Origin: Nannocystis pusilla
Lineage (GTDB): Bacteria; Myxococcota_A; Polyangia; Nannocystales; Nannocystaceae
Assembly: GCF_020073745.1 (NCBI RefSeq)
Contig: NZ_JAIRAU010000027.1
Location: 328,001-392,000 of the forward strand
Direction: 5' to 3'
DNA: 64,000 bases
Shown in pieces: positions 43,210 to 52,380 of this stretch. The position numbers were made by a program, and so were the translations under genes. Below the pieces are notes generated by a model. That model searched no databases and was not told the DNA's origin. It was given only the letters and a program-made list of their open reading frames with translations. Positions within the stretch are counted from its first letter, which is position 1, and each line of letters begins with the position of its first letter.

Positions 43210-46200
43210 GGCGCAGCTCGAGCGAACGCTGGCGGAGGGGGTCGAAGATGATGCGCTCGTTGAAGTAGGAGCGGCGGTTGTCGCGGAACTCGAGGCTGGC
43301 GGCGTCGAGGAGGCGGAAGCGGACGCGCCAGTTGTAGCTGTTCCGCAGCAGGAGGCCGGGGTAGCCGCGGGTGTAGCCGGCGCCGATGGTCATGTTGCCC
43401 CAGTCGGTGCGGAACCACGGGCGCGGGGTCTCGGCGTTGACCTCGACGCCGAGCTGGCCGAGCTGGGCGCCGATCTGCGGCAGGTAGGGGGCGAGCCGCG
43501 GGACCGACTTCTCGACGTAGCGGTTGAGGTTGATCTCGGTGAGGTTGCCGACCAGGCCGAGCGGGCGCCCGAGCAGGCCGCCCGAGCCGTAGCGGCGCAC
43601 GTTGGCGTCGGCGACCTCGCGGTTGCCGCTGCCGAGGATGGCGTAGTCGACGCACTCGCGCTGGGTCCGGCTGCGCGTCCGCGTGTCGCCGACGACGATG
43701 CAGCGGAAGGTGATGGCGTCGAGGGTGCCGCCGAGGCGGAGGATCATCTGCCGCGGCTGGTTGTCGAGGTAGACCGGCTCCTGCCGCTGGGCGCTGACGT
43801 TGACGGTGCTCGAGGACAGGTTGCTCTCGAGCAGGACCTTGCCGTACTGGATGTCGTAGGCGCCGTTGAGGATGGCGATGTCGAGGACGCCGGCGGTGAC
43901 GTCGACCTTGCCCGACATCTCGAGGTCGGCGATCGTGCCGCCGAGCGCGATCGAGACCTGACCCTCGACGCCCTTCATGATGTTGTTGTCGACCCGGAAG
44001 GGCGAGGTCGTGCGGAGCCGGAGGTCGAGGTTCATGTCGCGCAAGATCTCGGGCGGCGGGGCGGACGGCGCGGAGGTCGGATCGGCGAAGGATAACACCT
44101 TGACCCCCTGCTGCGCGTCGCGCACCCAGCGGCCGCGCGCGATCTGGATGTCGCCGCGCAGGGCCTGGACGTCGCGGCCCTCGAGCACGATGCCCTTGCC
44201 CGAGATCGCGGCGTACAGCTGGGGCCGGCCGGAGTTGTCGAACATGCGGTACTGCACGTCGTCGAGGTCGACGCGCATGCTGCTGCTCTCGAGGCGCGAG
44301 AAGTCGGGCGCGAGCACGACGCTGCCCCACAGCGAGAGGCGGCCGTTGTCGCCGACCCGCGCGTATGCGGAGCCGTCGGGCGGCTCGAGGTCGTCGATCG
44401 AGGCGTTGCGGCCGCCGACGAACACGGCGAAGCCGTCCTGCTTGGCGGGGCAGGGGTCGGTGTCGCTGCAGCGCTGGACCTCGATCACGCCGCGCTCGAG
44501 GTCGATCTTGTCGATGCCGAGGCCGGCCAGCTCGACGCCGAGGCCGCCCGGCGCGGGCTGGACCTTGGCGCGCAAGGTCCGGAGGTCGACGCTTTCGCCG
44601 ACGCGGCCCTCGGCGTGGAGGTCGGCGATCTCGAGCCCGCCGGAGCTCTGCGCGAAGGTGTCGGGCAGGAACTCGCGGAACAGGCGGCCGTCGAGGCGGC
44701 CGCGCGCGGCGGCGGAGAAGCTGCCGCCGCAGTCGCCCCCGAGCACGTAGAAGGTCCGGTGATCGTTGAGGTCGCCGAACTGCAGGGTCTGGCCGCGCAC
44801 GGTCAGCTCGCCGCTGGCGAGCAGCGCGTCCTGGGCCCACTGGAGCGACAGCTTGGGCACGGCGAAGGTGGTGCCGGCGGCCTTGGCGGTGATGGGCTGG
44901 CGCGGGTCGGGGACGCTGAAGCTGCCGCTGATGATCGGGTCGCCGATGTGACCGTCGAGCTGGACGTCGAGGCCGATCTTGCCGGCGAGGCCGCTGACGC
45001 TGGTGCCGGCGAGGAAGGGGTGGAGGCCGGCGAGGTCGAGCTCACCGGCCAGGCGGGCGCTGCCGCCGGTGGCCGGCGGGGTGCGGGCGACGCCGAGCGG
45101 CTCGCGGCAGTCGCGGGCGGGCTTGTCCGACTTCTCGCTCCTGTCGGCGACCGCGGCCTTCGCCGACTTCTCGGGCTTCTCGGGCTTCTCGGGCTTCTCG
45201 GGGGCGGGGGCGTTCGGCGAGGCCGAGAGCTCGACGTCGCCGGAGACGGTGAGGGTCTTGCCGGTCGCGGTGCCGCCGGAGCGCAGCTCCCAGCCGTCGC
45301 GCAGGCTGAGGCGCGAGCCGGCGAGGGTGGCGACCAGGCGGTTGGCGCTGCACAGCGAGTCGGAGTCGCGGCACGGGTCGCCGGGCTGGTTGCTGCCGGC
45401 GGGGACGCCGGAGCTCGGGGCCTTGCCCGCGGCCCACAGGCGGTCGAGCTCGACGAGGATCTCGAGGTCGCGGCTGCCCTGGTCGTCGCGCCACAGGCAC
45501 GAGGTGATCATCGGCTGTCCCGGAGGACATGTCCTTGCGCTCATGGTCAGGCCCTCGGCCTGGCCGTGCAGGCCGTCGCCGGGCTCGAGGCCGGCGGCGC
45601 CGAGGAGGTTGCGCAGGGGGAGGTTGGCGAAGCGGACCGCGAGGTCGGCGGCGTACGGCGGCGCGGCCTTGCTGCCGCGCGGCTTCTCGCCGATGGCGAC
45701 GATGGCGTCGACGTCCCACTCGTAGGGGGCGCGGCGCCGGCGGCCGCCGTCGTCGCCGAAGCGGCCCTTGATGACGATCTCGCGCCGCGCGGCCAGGCCG
45801 TCGCCGGCGAGCCGGTCGTTGCTGTCGAGCTGGAGCTCGCCGGAGCCGAGCGGGATGCCGATGGCGTTGATGGCGGTCAGCGCGACGGTGCCGTGCACGC
45901 TCGGGCGCGTGAGGGTGCCGGTGATCTTGAGGTCGGTGCCCTTGTCGATCTGCGCGCCCGCGGGCAGGTCGCCGAAGCCGGCGATCGCCGTGAAGGCGCT
46001 GACCGGCAGGCCGCGGCCGGTGATCTGCAGGTCGAGCTGGGGGTCGCTGTCGAAGCTGACCGAGCCGTGACCGCGCAGGTCGCCGACCGGGACCGACAGC
46101 TCGGGCGCGGAGTACGGGCTCGGGCGCCGGTGCTGGCGGGCGATGAACTCGTCGATGGTGACGCCGTCGCGGGTGAGGCTGAAGCGGGTCTCGGTGTCGC

Positions 46201-49168
46201 GCAGCTGGCCGTGGGCGACCTTGAGCTCGGGGATGGACAGGGCGCCGCGGGCCTGGAACTTCGACAGGGGGACGGGCCGCTTGGCGTCGTCGCCGATCTC
46301 GAGCCGGACGTCGCCGCGGCCGCCGACGCTGTCGCCGCCGAGCCGGTCGAGCTCGACGCCGGTGAGGTCGATGGTGGCGCGCAATGTGGGGTCGCTGCTG
46401 ATGCCCTTGCCGTCGAACAGGCCGACGTCGACGTCGAGCGCCCCGGCGCCGCCGAGCACGGTGGCCCGCTGGCTGCGCAGGCTGAGCACGCCGTCGTGCA
46501 GGCCGAGCGAGACGTCGCGGATGTTCTGCACCGCGAACTGACCCTGGCCGACGTCCGACAGCTGCAGCGAGCCGTTGCGGCCGCTCGGGCGCCCGACCGG
46601 GCCGTAGACGGTGAGGCCGGCCGACAGCCGCTCGACGAAGGGGCTCTGACCGATGCTGGCGAAGAAGCTGGCGCCGTCGGTGATCTTGAGCTTGATGTCG
46701 GTCGGCTTGAGGGTGGCGAAGGTCTTGTCGAGGCCGCCGTCGACGCGCAGGGTGGCGCCGTCGACGGTGACGAGCAGGTCGGCGAGGTCGAGCCCGTCGT
46801 CGCGGTCGAGGACGACGCCGCCGTCGACGCGGAGCCGCCGCGGGAGGCCGTCGTTGCCGCGCCGCCGCTCGATCTTGAGGCCGCCGATCTCGAGCACGAT
46901 GCGGTCGAGCGGCGAGCTCTCCTCGGCCGGCGGGACGCCCTCCGCCGCGGCGGCGAGGGCGTCGGCGACCGGCTCGGCGCCCTCGCCCCGGGCCTTCGGC
47001 CGCGTCTTGCCCCCGGACTTGGCCGGCGGAGCGGCGGGCGCGAGGGCGTAGGTGACGTCGGCCGGGGTGGTCGAAGGGACAGCTTGATCCTCTTCGCTGG
47101 TGGTCGGCGCCGGCGCGCCGAGGTCGAGCGCGAACTCGCGGACGTCGAGCTTGCCCGAGGCGGTGCCGGCGAGCATGGCCCGGGTGCCGCCGGCGGCCAC
47201 GAGCTCGCCGGGGTCGATCCCCTGCAGCTCGGTCTGCGCGGTCAGGAGCATGCGCCGCTCGGGGCCGGTGCCGAGGACGAGGTGGTTGCGGGCCTCGTGC
47301 TCGCGCAGGTGGAACCTGCCCCCGAGGACATGTCCTTCGAAGCGGGCGATGTCGAGGATCCACCGCTCCTCGCCGGCCGGGATGTAGTTGGCCCAGGTGT
47401 CGGGGACCGGATCGCGGGCGAGGGTGGCGTCGATCGCGGCGTCCTTGATCGCCCAGTCGACGCTCGGGTCGGTGAAGAAGTCGAGGTCGACGCCGGAGGC
47501 GGCGAGGCCGATCCGGATGTCGTCGAAGGGGCCGCGGAAGGCCAGCTGCGCCGGGGCCCCGAAGGCGTCGATCATCGGGTCGGCGAGGCCGTGGACGCGG
47601 GTGATGAGGCGACCGATCGGACCGGCGTCGGCGAACAAAGCGGTGACGTCGACGGTGCGCTTGCCGGTGGTGAAGATGTCGCGCAACCACCCGCGCAGGA
47701 TGCCGTGCGAGCCGCCGATCTCGCCGGCGGCGCGGATCCGGATGTCGCCGAGCGGGCCGTCGCCGCCGGACGCGAACTCGTCGAGCTTGAGGTCCTTGAT
47801 CGGCAGCTCGTATCCCAGCGCGGTGATCCGCGCGACGCCGGTGGTGGCGAGGGCGTTGAGGTCGAACTGCAGCGGCTTCTTGAGCGGCGGCGGCTTCTTG
47901 GGGTGGAGGCCCTCGAACACGAGCACGGCGCCGACGTCCTGCAGCGCGAGCTGGGTCTGCCAGCCGGTCTGGCCGCGGAAGTCGAGGTCGAGCGCGAGGC
48001 TCCGGAGGTCGGTGTGATCGATGCGGATGCTGAGCGCGCGCGTGCTGAGCACCGGATACGGGCCGGGGCCCGGCCCGAAGGCCTCGACGAGGTCGACGAC
48101 CCAGGCCTCGGTGCCGTCGGCGTAGTGGGTCTTGATCTCGGACACGTCGAGGCGCATCGGCGCGTCGGTCCAGATGTCCGTGAAGTGCAGCACCCACGGG
48201 ACCTCGAGCACGGCCGGCACGAGGAAGCGGTTCCACGGGATGATCTCGTGGAGGATCAGCTCGGCCTCGACCGGACCGTCGCACTCGGCGATGACGGTGT
48301 CCGGCTCGACCATGTCCTGCCTCATGTAGCCGCGCCACAGCTTGATGCCCGTGACGGTGGCGTGGTGCGGCTGGCCGGTGATCAGATCGATGATGAGGTC
48401 GGGCCGCCAGTGGACGCTGCCGAGCTCGAGTCGGCCGTTGACCTGCTTGTCGATGACGACGGTGAGGATCCGGCCGAGCGTGGCGTCGTTGACGAAGAAG
48501 TAGGCGACGACGTAAGCGACGGTGAAGAGGCCGAGGAAGCCGAGGACGAACGAGATCGGCAGCTTGACGAAGAGGAAGCGGAGGAAGGGGTGCTGGCGCC
48601 GGGTCGGCTGCGGCGTGCCGGCGAAGCGGACGAGCTGGGGGTGCAGCGCGCCGATCTCGTCGGGGTGCGAGAGGGCCTGGAAGACGAGGGCCTCGCGCAG
48701 CTGGCCGAAGCCGTGATGCAGCCGCGGGTCGACGTCGGGCCCGGGGATGTCGCCGGTGACGCGCCCGAGGACGTGATCGCGGACCCGCGGCTCGACGTCG
48801 TCGTCGACGGCCTCGAGCGCCTTCTCGACGATCGGCGGCAACCTGGCGAGGAGGGGCCGCGGCCGGGCGACGGGGATCCGGTAGGCGAGCCGCAAGGAGC
48901 GCTCGATGGCCTCCTCGCGGACCCGTCGCTTCAGCTGCTTGCGCAAGTAGCGGCGCGCCCCGCGCAGGTCGTCGGGGGCGATCCGCCCGACGAGCCGCTG
49001 GCGCTGCAGGTCCTGATAGGCGTCGAGCAGGAGCGCGAGGCTCGGGCCGCCCGGGAAGAGGTGGCGGAAGCGGGCCGCGTTGCACAGCCGTTCCAGGCGT
49101 ACGCGCCCGTCAGCGAGGAGATCGGCCTCCCGCTGCCATGCGCTGCCCGTTCCCCCGGCGTTGGCCAC
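43181..49168 (-). CDS. tamB: TamB-type translocation and assembly module protein (DUF490)
   Basis: A 1995-residue periplasm-spanning protein. A cytoplasmic N-terminal part of about 195 residues is unusual; E. coli TamB has only a few residues there. A membrane anchor follows (LPISFVLGFLGLFTVAYVVAYF, about 200-222), then a very long series of beta strands forming the hydrophobic groove of AsmA/TamB lipid-transport proteins. The last 400 residues match the TamB domain: FAVPKLSLQWAQDALLASGE, MRVDLDDVQYRMFDNSGRPQ, PFRVDNNIMKGVEGQVSIAL, ILRLGGTLDAITFRCIV, and a C-terminal LRLEYQLPSLR that should contact the Omp85 barrel. GTG 49168 starts 3 bases after the ferredoxin stop. Three short repeat elements (45514-45545, 47315-47332, 48311) lie within. 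It likely moves phospholipid to the outer membrane. Confidence 0.93.
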   Translation of the reverse strand: MANAGGTGSAWQREADLLADGRVRLERLCNAARFRHLFPGGPSLALLLDAYQDLQRQRLVGRIAPDDLRGARRYLRKQLKRRVREEAIERSLRLAYRIPVARPRPLLARLPPIVEKALEAVDDDVEPRVRDHVLGRVTGDIPGPDVDPRLHHGFGQLREALVFQALSHPDEIGALHPQLVRFAGTPQPTRRQHPFLRFLFVKLPISFVLGFLGLFTVAYVVAYFFVNDATLGRILTVVIDKQVNGRLELGSVHWRPDLIIDLITGQPHHATVTGIKLWRGYMRQDMVEPDTVIAECDGPVEAELILHEIIPWNRFLVPAVLEVPWVLHFTDIWTDAPMRLDVSEIKTHYADGTEAWVVDLVEAFGPGPGPYPVLSTRALSIRIDHTDLRSLALDLDFRGQTGWQTQLALQDVGAVLVFEGLHPKKPPPLKKPLQFDLNALATTGVARITALGYELPIKDLKLDEFASGGDGPLGDIRIRAAGEIGGSHGILRGWLRDIFTTGKRTVDVTALFADAGPIGRLITRVHGLADPMIDAFGAPAQLAFRGPFDDIRIGLAASGVDLDFFTDPSVDWAIKDAAIDATLARDPVPDTWANYIPAGEERWILDIARFEGHVLGGRFHLREHEARNHLVLGTGPERRMLLTAQTELQGIDPGELVAAGGTRAMLAGTASGKLDVREFALDLGAPAPTTSEEDQAVPSTTPADVTYALAPAAPPAKSGGKTRPKARGEGAEPVADALAAAAEGVPPAEESSPLDRIVLEIGGLKIERRRGNDGLPRRLRVDGGVVLDRDDGLDLADLLVTVDGATLRVDGGLDKTFATLKPTDIKLKITDGASFFASIGQSPFVERLSAGLTVYGPVGRPSGRNGSLQLSDVGQGQFAVQNIRDVSLGLHDGVLSLRSQRATVLGGAGALDVDVGLFDGKGISSDPTLRATIDLTGVELDRLGGDSVGGRGDVRLEIGDDAKRPVPLSKFQARGALSIPELKVAHGQLRDTETRFSLTRDGVTIDEFIARQHRRPSPYSAPELSVPVGDLRGHGSVSFDSDPQLDLQITGRGLPVSAFTAIAGFGDLPAGAQIDKGTDLKITGTLTRPSVHGTVALTAINAIGIPLGSGELQLDSNDRLAGDGLAARREIVIKGRFGDDGGRRRRAPYEWDVDAIVAIGEKPRGSKAAPPYAADLAVRFANLPLRNLLGAAGLEPGDGLHGQAEGLTMSARTCPPGQPMITSCLWRDDQGSRDLEILVELDRLWAAGKAPSSGVPAGSNQPGDPCRDSDSLCSANRLVATLAGSRLSLRDGWELRSGGTATGKTLTVSGDVELSASPNAPAPEKPEKPEKPEKSAKAAVADRSEKSDKPARDCREPLGVARTPPATGGSARLAGELDLAGLHPFLAGTSVSGLAGKIGLDVQLDGHIGDPIISGSFSVPDPRQPITAKAAGTTFAVPKLSLQWAQDALLASGELTVRGQTLQFGDLNDHRTFYVLGGDCGGSFSAAARGRLDGRLFREFLPDTFAQSSGGLEIADLHAEGRVGESVDLRTLRAKVQPAPGGLGVELAGLGIDKIDLERGVIEVQRCSDTDPCPAKQDGFAVFVGGRNASIDDLEPPDGSAYARVGDNGRLSLWGSVVLAPDFSRLESSSMRVDLDDVQYRMFDNSGRPQLYAAISGKGIVLEGRDVQALRGDIQIARGRWVRDAQQGVKVLSFADPTSAPSAPPPEILRDMNLDLRLRTTSPFRVDNNIMKGVEGQVSIALGGTIADLEMSGKVDVTAGVLDIAILNGAYDIQYGKVLLESNLSSSTVNVSAQRQEPVYLDNQPRQMILRLGGTLDAITFRCIVVGDTRTRSRTQRECVDYAILGSGNREVADANVRRYGSGGLLGRPLGLVGNLTEINLNRYVEKSVPRLAPYLPQIGAQLGQLGVEVNAETPRPWFRTDWGNMTIGAGYTRGYPGLLLRNSYNWRVRFRLLDAASLEFRDNRRSYFNERIIFDPLRQRSLELRLEYQLPSLR
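45514..45545. repeat. 14-bp-periodic element in tamB
   Basis: GCTG 45514, CATG 45528, CATG 45542; first unit TGTCCCGGAGGACA is a perfect hairpin. A further pair lies at CCTG 47315 / CATG 47329 in the same gene. Confidence 0.55.
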
Positions 49169-49171
49169 GTT

Positions 49172-49564
49172 TCAGGGCTCTAGCCTATCATCCGCAGGCC
49201 CACCAGGTCCGGGGGACGCCGGAGAAGTTGAGTCCACGGATGACGCGGCCGGACGGCCCCAGGCGGGGTGATGGAGCCGAACCTGCTCCCGGGCCGCCGG
49301 CAGCGCGACCTGACAGGCGAGGCGACGCGCACCCGTGAAGCCGAACCGCGCCTCGAGGGCGCTCGGCTGCGGGAGCGACGCGAGCCCGATCTCGATGTCG
49401 ACGGCGCAAGAGCGACACACGCCCTCGCCGCGGCAGCTCTGACCGATCGGCAGCTTGGCCGCCCGGACGGCGTCGAGCAGCGTGGGCTCCTGGCCGTCGA
49501 CGCCCGCCACGTCGGCGACGTCGAGGACGATGAGCCGCCCCGCGGTGAGGAACTCGAGCGCCAC
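49172..49564 (-). CDS. 2Fe-2S ferredoxin-like protein
   Basis: A 130-residue protein with the plant-type ferredoxin cluster pattern CRGEGVCRSC (Cys44, Cys50, Cys53) and the fourth ligand in RRLACQVAL (Cys84). The preceding TLLDAVRAAKLPIGQS is the usual lead-in. A C-terminal tail of about 30 Pro/Ser residues extends past the fold. GTG 49564 is preferred; a TTG at 49585 would add seven residues. Its stop lies 3 bases before the tamB start, so a redox protein and an envelope assembly module share an operon, an unexpected pairing. The redox partner is unknown. Confidence 0.85.
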   Translation of the reverse strand: MALEFLTAGRLIVLDVADVAGVDGQEPTLLDAVRAAKLPIGQSCRGEGVCRSCAVDIEIGLASLPQPSALEARFGFTGARRLACQVALPAAREQVRLHHPAWGRPAASSVDSTSPASPGPGGPADDRLEP

Positions 49565-49602
49565 GGCCCGTCGAGTGTGGCCCAATCCCGCCGTCCGGAC
49601 GG

Positions 49603-49642
49603 CGAAAAAGACGAAGGGCCCGTTCTTGCGAACGGGCCCTTC
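49603..49642 (-). terminator. Rho-independent terminator of the initiator tRNA gene
   Basis: A perfect 13-bp inverted repeat (49613-49625 with 49630-49642, loop TTGC on the plus strand) is followed on the minus strand by a run of five Ts (plus-strand A at 49605-49609). It begins 7 bases after the tRNA discriminator base. Confidence 0.93.
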
Positions 49643-49648
49643 TTTGAG

Positions 49649-49722
49649 TAGCGGGGACGGGATTTGAACCCATGACCTCCGGGTTATGAGCCCGGCGAGC
49701 TACCTGGCTGCTCCACCCCGCA
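49649..49722 (-). tRNA. Initiator tRNA-fMet (CAU)
   Basis: A 74-nt cloverleaf without encoded CCA. The anticodon loop is CTCATAA, anticodon CAU. Initiator features are clear: a non-Watson-Crick first pair (T1 opposite T72) and three consecutive G-C pairs at the anticodon stem next to the loop (GGG/CCC). The D-arm is GAGC...GCTC, and the T-arm is ATGGG-TTCAAAT-CCCGT. The sequence is close to E. coli tRNA-fMet. It lies between its own promoter and terminator, upstream of the ferredoxin-tamB operon on the same strand. Confidence 0.97.
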
Positions 49723-49733
49723 GCGAGGTGTTG

Positions 49734-49762
49734 CTTTTACTGCCCCCCCGGCGGCGCGTCAA
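49734..49762 (-). promoter_or_regulatory. Promoter of the initiator tRNA gene
   Basis: On the minus strand: TTGACG (49762-49757), 17-base spacer, TAAAAG (49739-49734). Transcription would start near 49727, about 5 bases before the mature tRNA end. The -35 is the same as that of the blaI promoter in this window. Confidence 0.8.
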
Positions 49763-49863
49763 TGAAAATGTGCGGGCATGCGTACGATTCGTGGCGAGGC
49801 TGTGCGCGGAGTCGCGCGTTTGACCGAGGCGGCGGCGCCGCCGAGAGCCCGAAGCCGCGCGGA

Positions 49864-50427
49864 TTACGGTGTTTCCGCCGGATCGGGCTCGCGCGCGAGG
49901 TCGGCGAGGGCGATGCGGGCAGGGGGACGATCTCCCTCGCCGTCGGCGCGGTCCCACAGCGTGGCGAGCACGGCGAGCGGCTGATTGACGGCGTCGAGGC
50001 GCAGCACGCTCTCGCGTGGCGGGGGCCCCGAGGTGAAGTTCAGGGGACAGTGATCGACGCGCGGGGCAGGGTCGGCGACGGCGATCGGCAGGCCGTGCGA
50101 GCGACAGATCAGCGGCCGCTCGCCGTAGACAGCGCAGGCGCCGTCGACGAGGAGGGCGCAGTGGTGCTGGTGGGCCGGGTCGTCGGCTTGCTTTCGAATT
50201 CTGGCGCGAAGGACAGGTGTCCGGAGGGCCAGGTCGGCGAGGGCGCGGCGGATCGGCTCGGCCTCGGCGGCGAAGACGCCGAAGCGCTGGTGGCAGCAGG
50301 TGTCGCAGCCCGAACGGCAGGCGAAGGCGGCCGGGGTGCGCGCCTGGGCGGCGGCGAAGTGGGCGTCGACGCGGCCGCGCAGCTGGACGAGGATGGCCGC
50401 AAGGGCAGGTCGGTCAGGGTCGCTCAC
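49864..50427 (-). CDS. YkgJ-family cysteine cluster protein
   Basis: A 187-residue cytoplasmic protein. The cluster CRSGCDTCCHQRFGVFAAEA (Cys37, 41, 44, 45) and the later CALLVDGACAVYGERPLICR with HCPLNF are diagnostic of the YkgJ/CxxCxxCC zinc- or iron-binding family. Biochemical function is not established for the family. The 5' end is 39 bases from the stop of the DHH-type gene at 50467, on the same strand; an operon is possible. Confidence 0.92.
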   Translation of the reverse strand: MSDPDRPALAAILVQLRGRVDAHFAAAQARTPAAFACRSGCDTCCHQRFGVFAAEAEPIRRALADLALRTPVLRARIRKQADDPAHQHHCALLVDGACAVYGERPLICRSHGLPIAVADPAPRVDHCPLNFTSGPPPRESVLRLDAVNQPLAVLATLWDRADGEGDRPPARIALADLAREPDPAETP

Positions 50428-50466
50428 GGAGACGACGAGATATCAGAGTCGCACGGCGACGGCCGC

Positions 50467-51462
50467 TCAAGCGGGAGACACGGCGGCGGAGGCCCGGGCG
50501 GCGTGGTTTCCGCGGAGCACGGCGGCGATGGCGCGCTGGACGGCGACGGCGCGGTCCTCGTCGTCGGCGGGGAAGGTGCAACCGGCGACGTACGGGTGTC
50601 CGCCGCCGCCGTAGGGCTCGAGCAGGGCGGCCATGCTGTGCTCGCGAGCGTCGCGCGGGAGCCAGGGATTGTAGCCGGCGGTCAGCTTGATCCGGCGGTC
50701 GGGGCCGCGGGTGAGGGCGACGACGTAGCGGACGCGTGGGTGGTGATAGTAGGGGATGAACTTGTTGTAGGCGCGGACGGGCTGGTCGATGAGGCTGTAA
50801 TGAAGGACGTCGCCGTCGAGCACGGAGGCCTCGGCGATCAGCCGGATGTCGTGGCGGTTCTGCTCGAGGCGGGGCCGGAGGAGCCGCTGGACGTAGTCGG
50901 CCGCGGCCAGGACGGGCAGCGGGTGGCCCAGGAGGTCGCGGATGAAGCGCTCGCCGAGCTCGAGGTCGTGGTTGCTCTCGACGAAGGTCATCAGCAGCAG
51001 CGCCGGTTCGGTGAGCTCGACCGGCATGCGCGGGTCGGGGAACGCGGCGGAGTCGATGATCTCGGCCCAGCGGATCAGCTCCTCGTGGGCCGAGAGGTCG
51101 CAGGCGAACCGCTCGCGCACGAGCCGGGCGATGTAGCCGGCGCAGCTGCCGGCGGTCGGGTCGTGGAACTTCTGGCCGCTGGTGTCGGCGAGGAAATGTT
51201 CGCGGTCACCGGGCAGCTGGAAGGCGCTGGCGTGGTGGTCGAAGTACCAGGCGAGCCGCGGGTGCTGGCTGTAGCGGAAGTCGACGCTGGCGACGTCGTC
51301 GGCGTCGAAGTCGGCCGGGTCGTAGGGGTCGCCGGGGCGGTGGTCCTTGGGGATGTAGCGGCAGGCGCGGGGGCCGTGGCGCTGGCGGTCGAAGGCGGCG
51401 AACAGGGCGGCCGACGCGGCGCCGTCGAAGCACCAGCCGTGATGGAGGATATGAACCGCCAT
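50467..51462 (-). CDS. DHH-family phosphoesterase-like protein
   Basis: A 331-residue protein of the DHH phosphoesterase superfamily. Motif I is HHGWCFDGAASAAL (Asp13 in place of the usual DxD), followed by VASVDFRYS and the family-naming YFDHHAS. The C-terminal DHHA1 domain ends with EPYGGGGHPYVAGCTF. Members hydrolyse nanoRNA, cyclic dinucleotides or polyphosphate; motif differences prevent assignment. A strong AAGGAG ribosome-binding site (51475-51470) supports ATG 51462. It lies 48 bases after the 51511 gene on the same strand. Confidence 0.85.
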   Translation of the reverse strand: MAVHILHHGWCFDGAASAALFAAFDRQRHGPRACRYIPKDHRPGDPYDPADFDADDVASVDFRYSQHPRLAWYFDHHASAFQLPGDREHFLADTSGQKFHDPTAGSCAGYIARLVRERFACDLSAHEELIRWAEIIDSAAFPDPRMPVELTEPALLLMTFVESNHDLELGERFIRDLLGHPLPVLAAADYVQRLLRPRLEQNRHDIRLIAEASVLDGDVLHYSLIDQPVRAYNKFIPYYHHPRVRYVVALTRGPDRRIKLTAGYNPWLPRDAREHSMAALLEPYGGGGHPYVAGCTFPADDEDRAVAVQRAIAAVLRGNHAARASAAVSPA

Positions 51463-51510
51463 GCGGACGCTCCTTATACAGGCGGCGTCCGACGCAGTCT
51501 CCAAAGCGGC

Positions 51511-52380
51511 TTATTCGCGCTCGATCTGGCCCAGCTGGCGGGCGCTGAGGGTGAAGATCCCCTCGGGCAGGCGGCGGATCTCGGCGCCGTCGCAGGCGGG
51601 CGGTAGCTCCGCCGGGCCGTCGTCGTGGATCACCAGCGAGGCCTGGACCCGCTGCTCCGGGCCGTGAGCGAAGGCCCGGCGCGAGCCGCTCGGGATGGGG
51701 GCGTCGACGAGGAGGAGCCGGCCGCCGCGGTGGATCACGCCGAGCGTGCGGCCGTCGCAGACCAGCAGGTTGAGGCGCGCGGGCCGACCGAGCAGCTCGT
51801 CGAGGCTGGCGAGGGCCCGGCGGATCTGCGGCGGGCCGACGTAGGGTTTGTTGAGGTCGCCGTTGGCGTGGAGGGCGGCCAAAAAGCCGAACACGGCCAG
51901 CTCGCGGTCGCCGGAGTGGCTGAGGGCGCGGGTCAAGAAGTCGGGCATCGTCGCCTTGAGGCGCTCGCGCACGGCGTCGTCGCGGTCCTCGGCGGCCAGG
52001 ACGCTCTCGGCCCGTACGCCGAGCCAGCGCTGGAAGCGGGCCAGGCCGAGCCGCGGGACGGGGATGTCCTCGGAGCCATGTCCCGAAGGCGCGACGGCGT
52101 GGGCGGCGAGGGTGGTCTGGCTCGGCGCGCGCAGGAAGTCGGCGATGAAGTCGGCCCGCAGCTCGCGGACGACCGGCCGCGACTGCACGAGGGTCTCGCT
52201 GCCCTGGACGCCGCCGACGCTCCACGCCCGGACGAGCGTCGGGTCGACGGCGGCGCCGTCCTCGGCGGCGAAACCGTGGCCCTCGCAGCAGCGCGACAGC
52301 ACCCGGGTCAACCAGCTCGCCTCGACGCCACGACCGTCCGGATTGCCGTGCACAAGCGCAAACAGGGCTACGTTATCCAC
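51511..52380 (-). CDS. Probable glutamine-amidotransferase-like (Ntn-fold) protein
   Basis: A 289-residue protein starting with GTG 52380. The central part (FGFLAALHANGDLNKPYVGP through LDELLGRPARLNLLVCDGRT and VIHRGGRLLLVDAPIPSGSR) resembles class II amidotransferase-like proteins of the YafJ/EgtC kind. The N-terminal Cys required for glutaminase activity is not visible; the protein begins MDNVALFALVHGNPDG. It may be an inactive homologue, or the start may be elsewhere. A repeat pair (GATG 52063, CATG 52077) lies inside. Same strand as the DHH gene that follows. Confidence 0.55.
   Translation of the reverse strand: MDNVALFALVHGNPDGRGVEASWLTRVLSRCCEGHGFAAEDGAAVDPTLVRAWSVGGVQGSETLVQSRPVVRELRADFIADFLRAPSQTTLAAHAVAPSGHGSEDIPVPRLGLARFQRWLGVRAESVLAAEDRDDAVRERLKATMPDFLTRALSHSGDRELAVFGFLAALHANGDLNKPYVGPPQIRRALASLDELLGRPARLNLLVCDGRTLGVIHRGGRLLLVDAPIPSGSRRAFAHGPEQRVQASLVIHDDGPAELPPACDGAEIRRLPEGIFTLSARQLGQIERE

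Noticed and set aside
39109..49183. Very long plus-strand open frames opposite the Omp85 and tamB genes (1096 and 1522 residues)
   Set aside because: They are Val/Ala/Glu/Gly-rich antisense shadows of the G+C-rich real genes, without signal peptides, domains or ribosome-binding sites.
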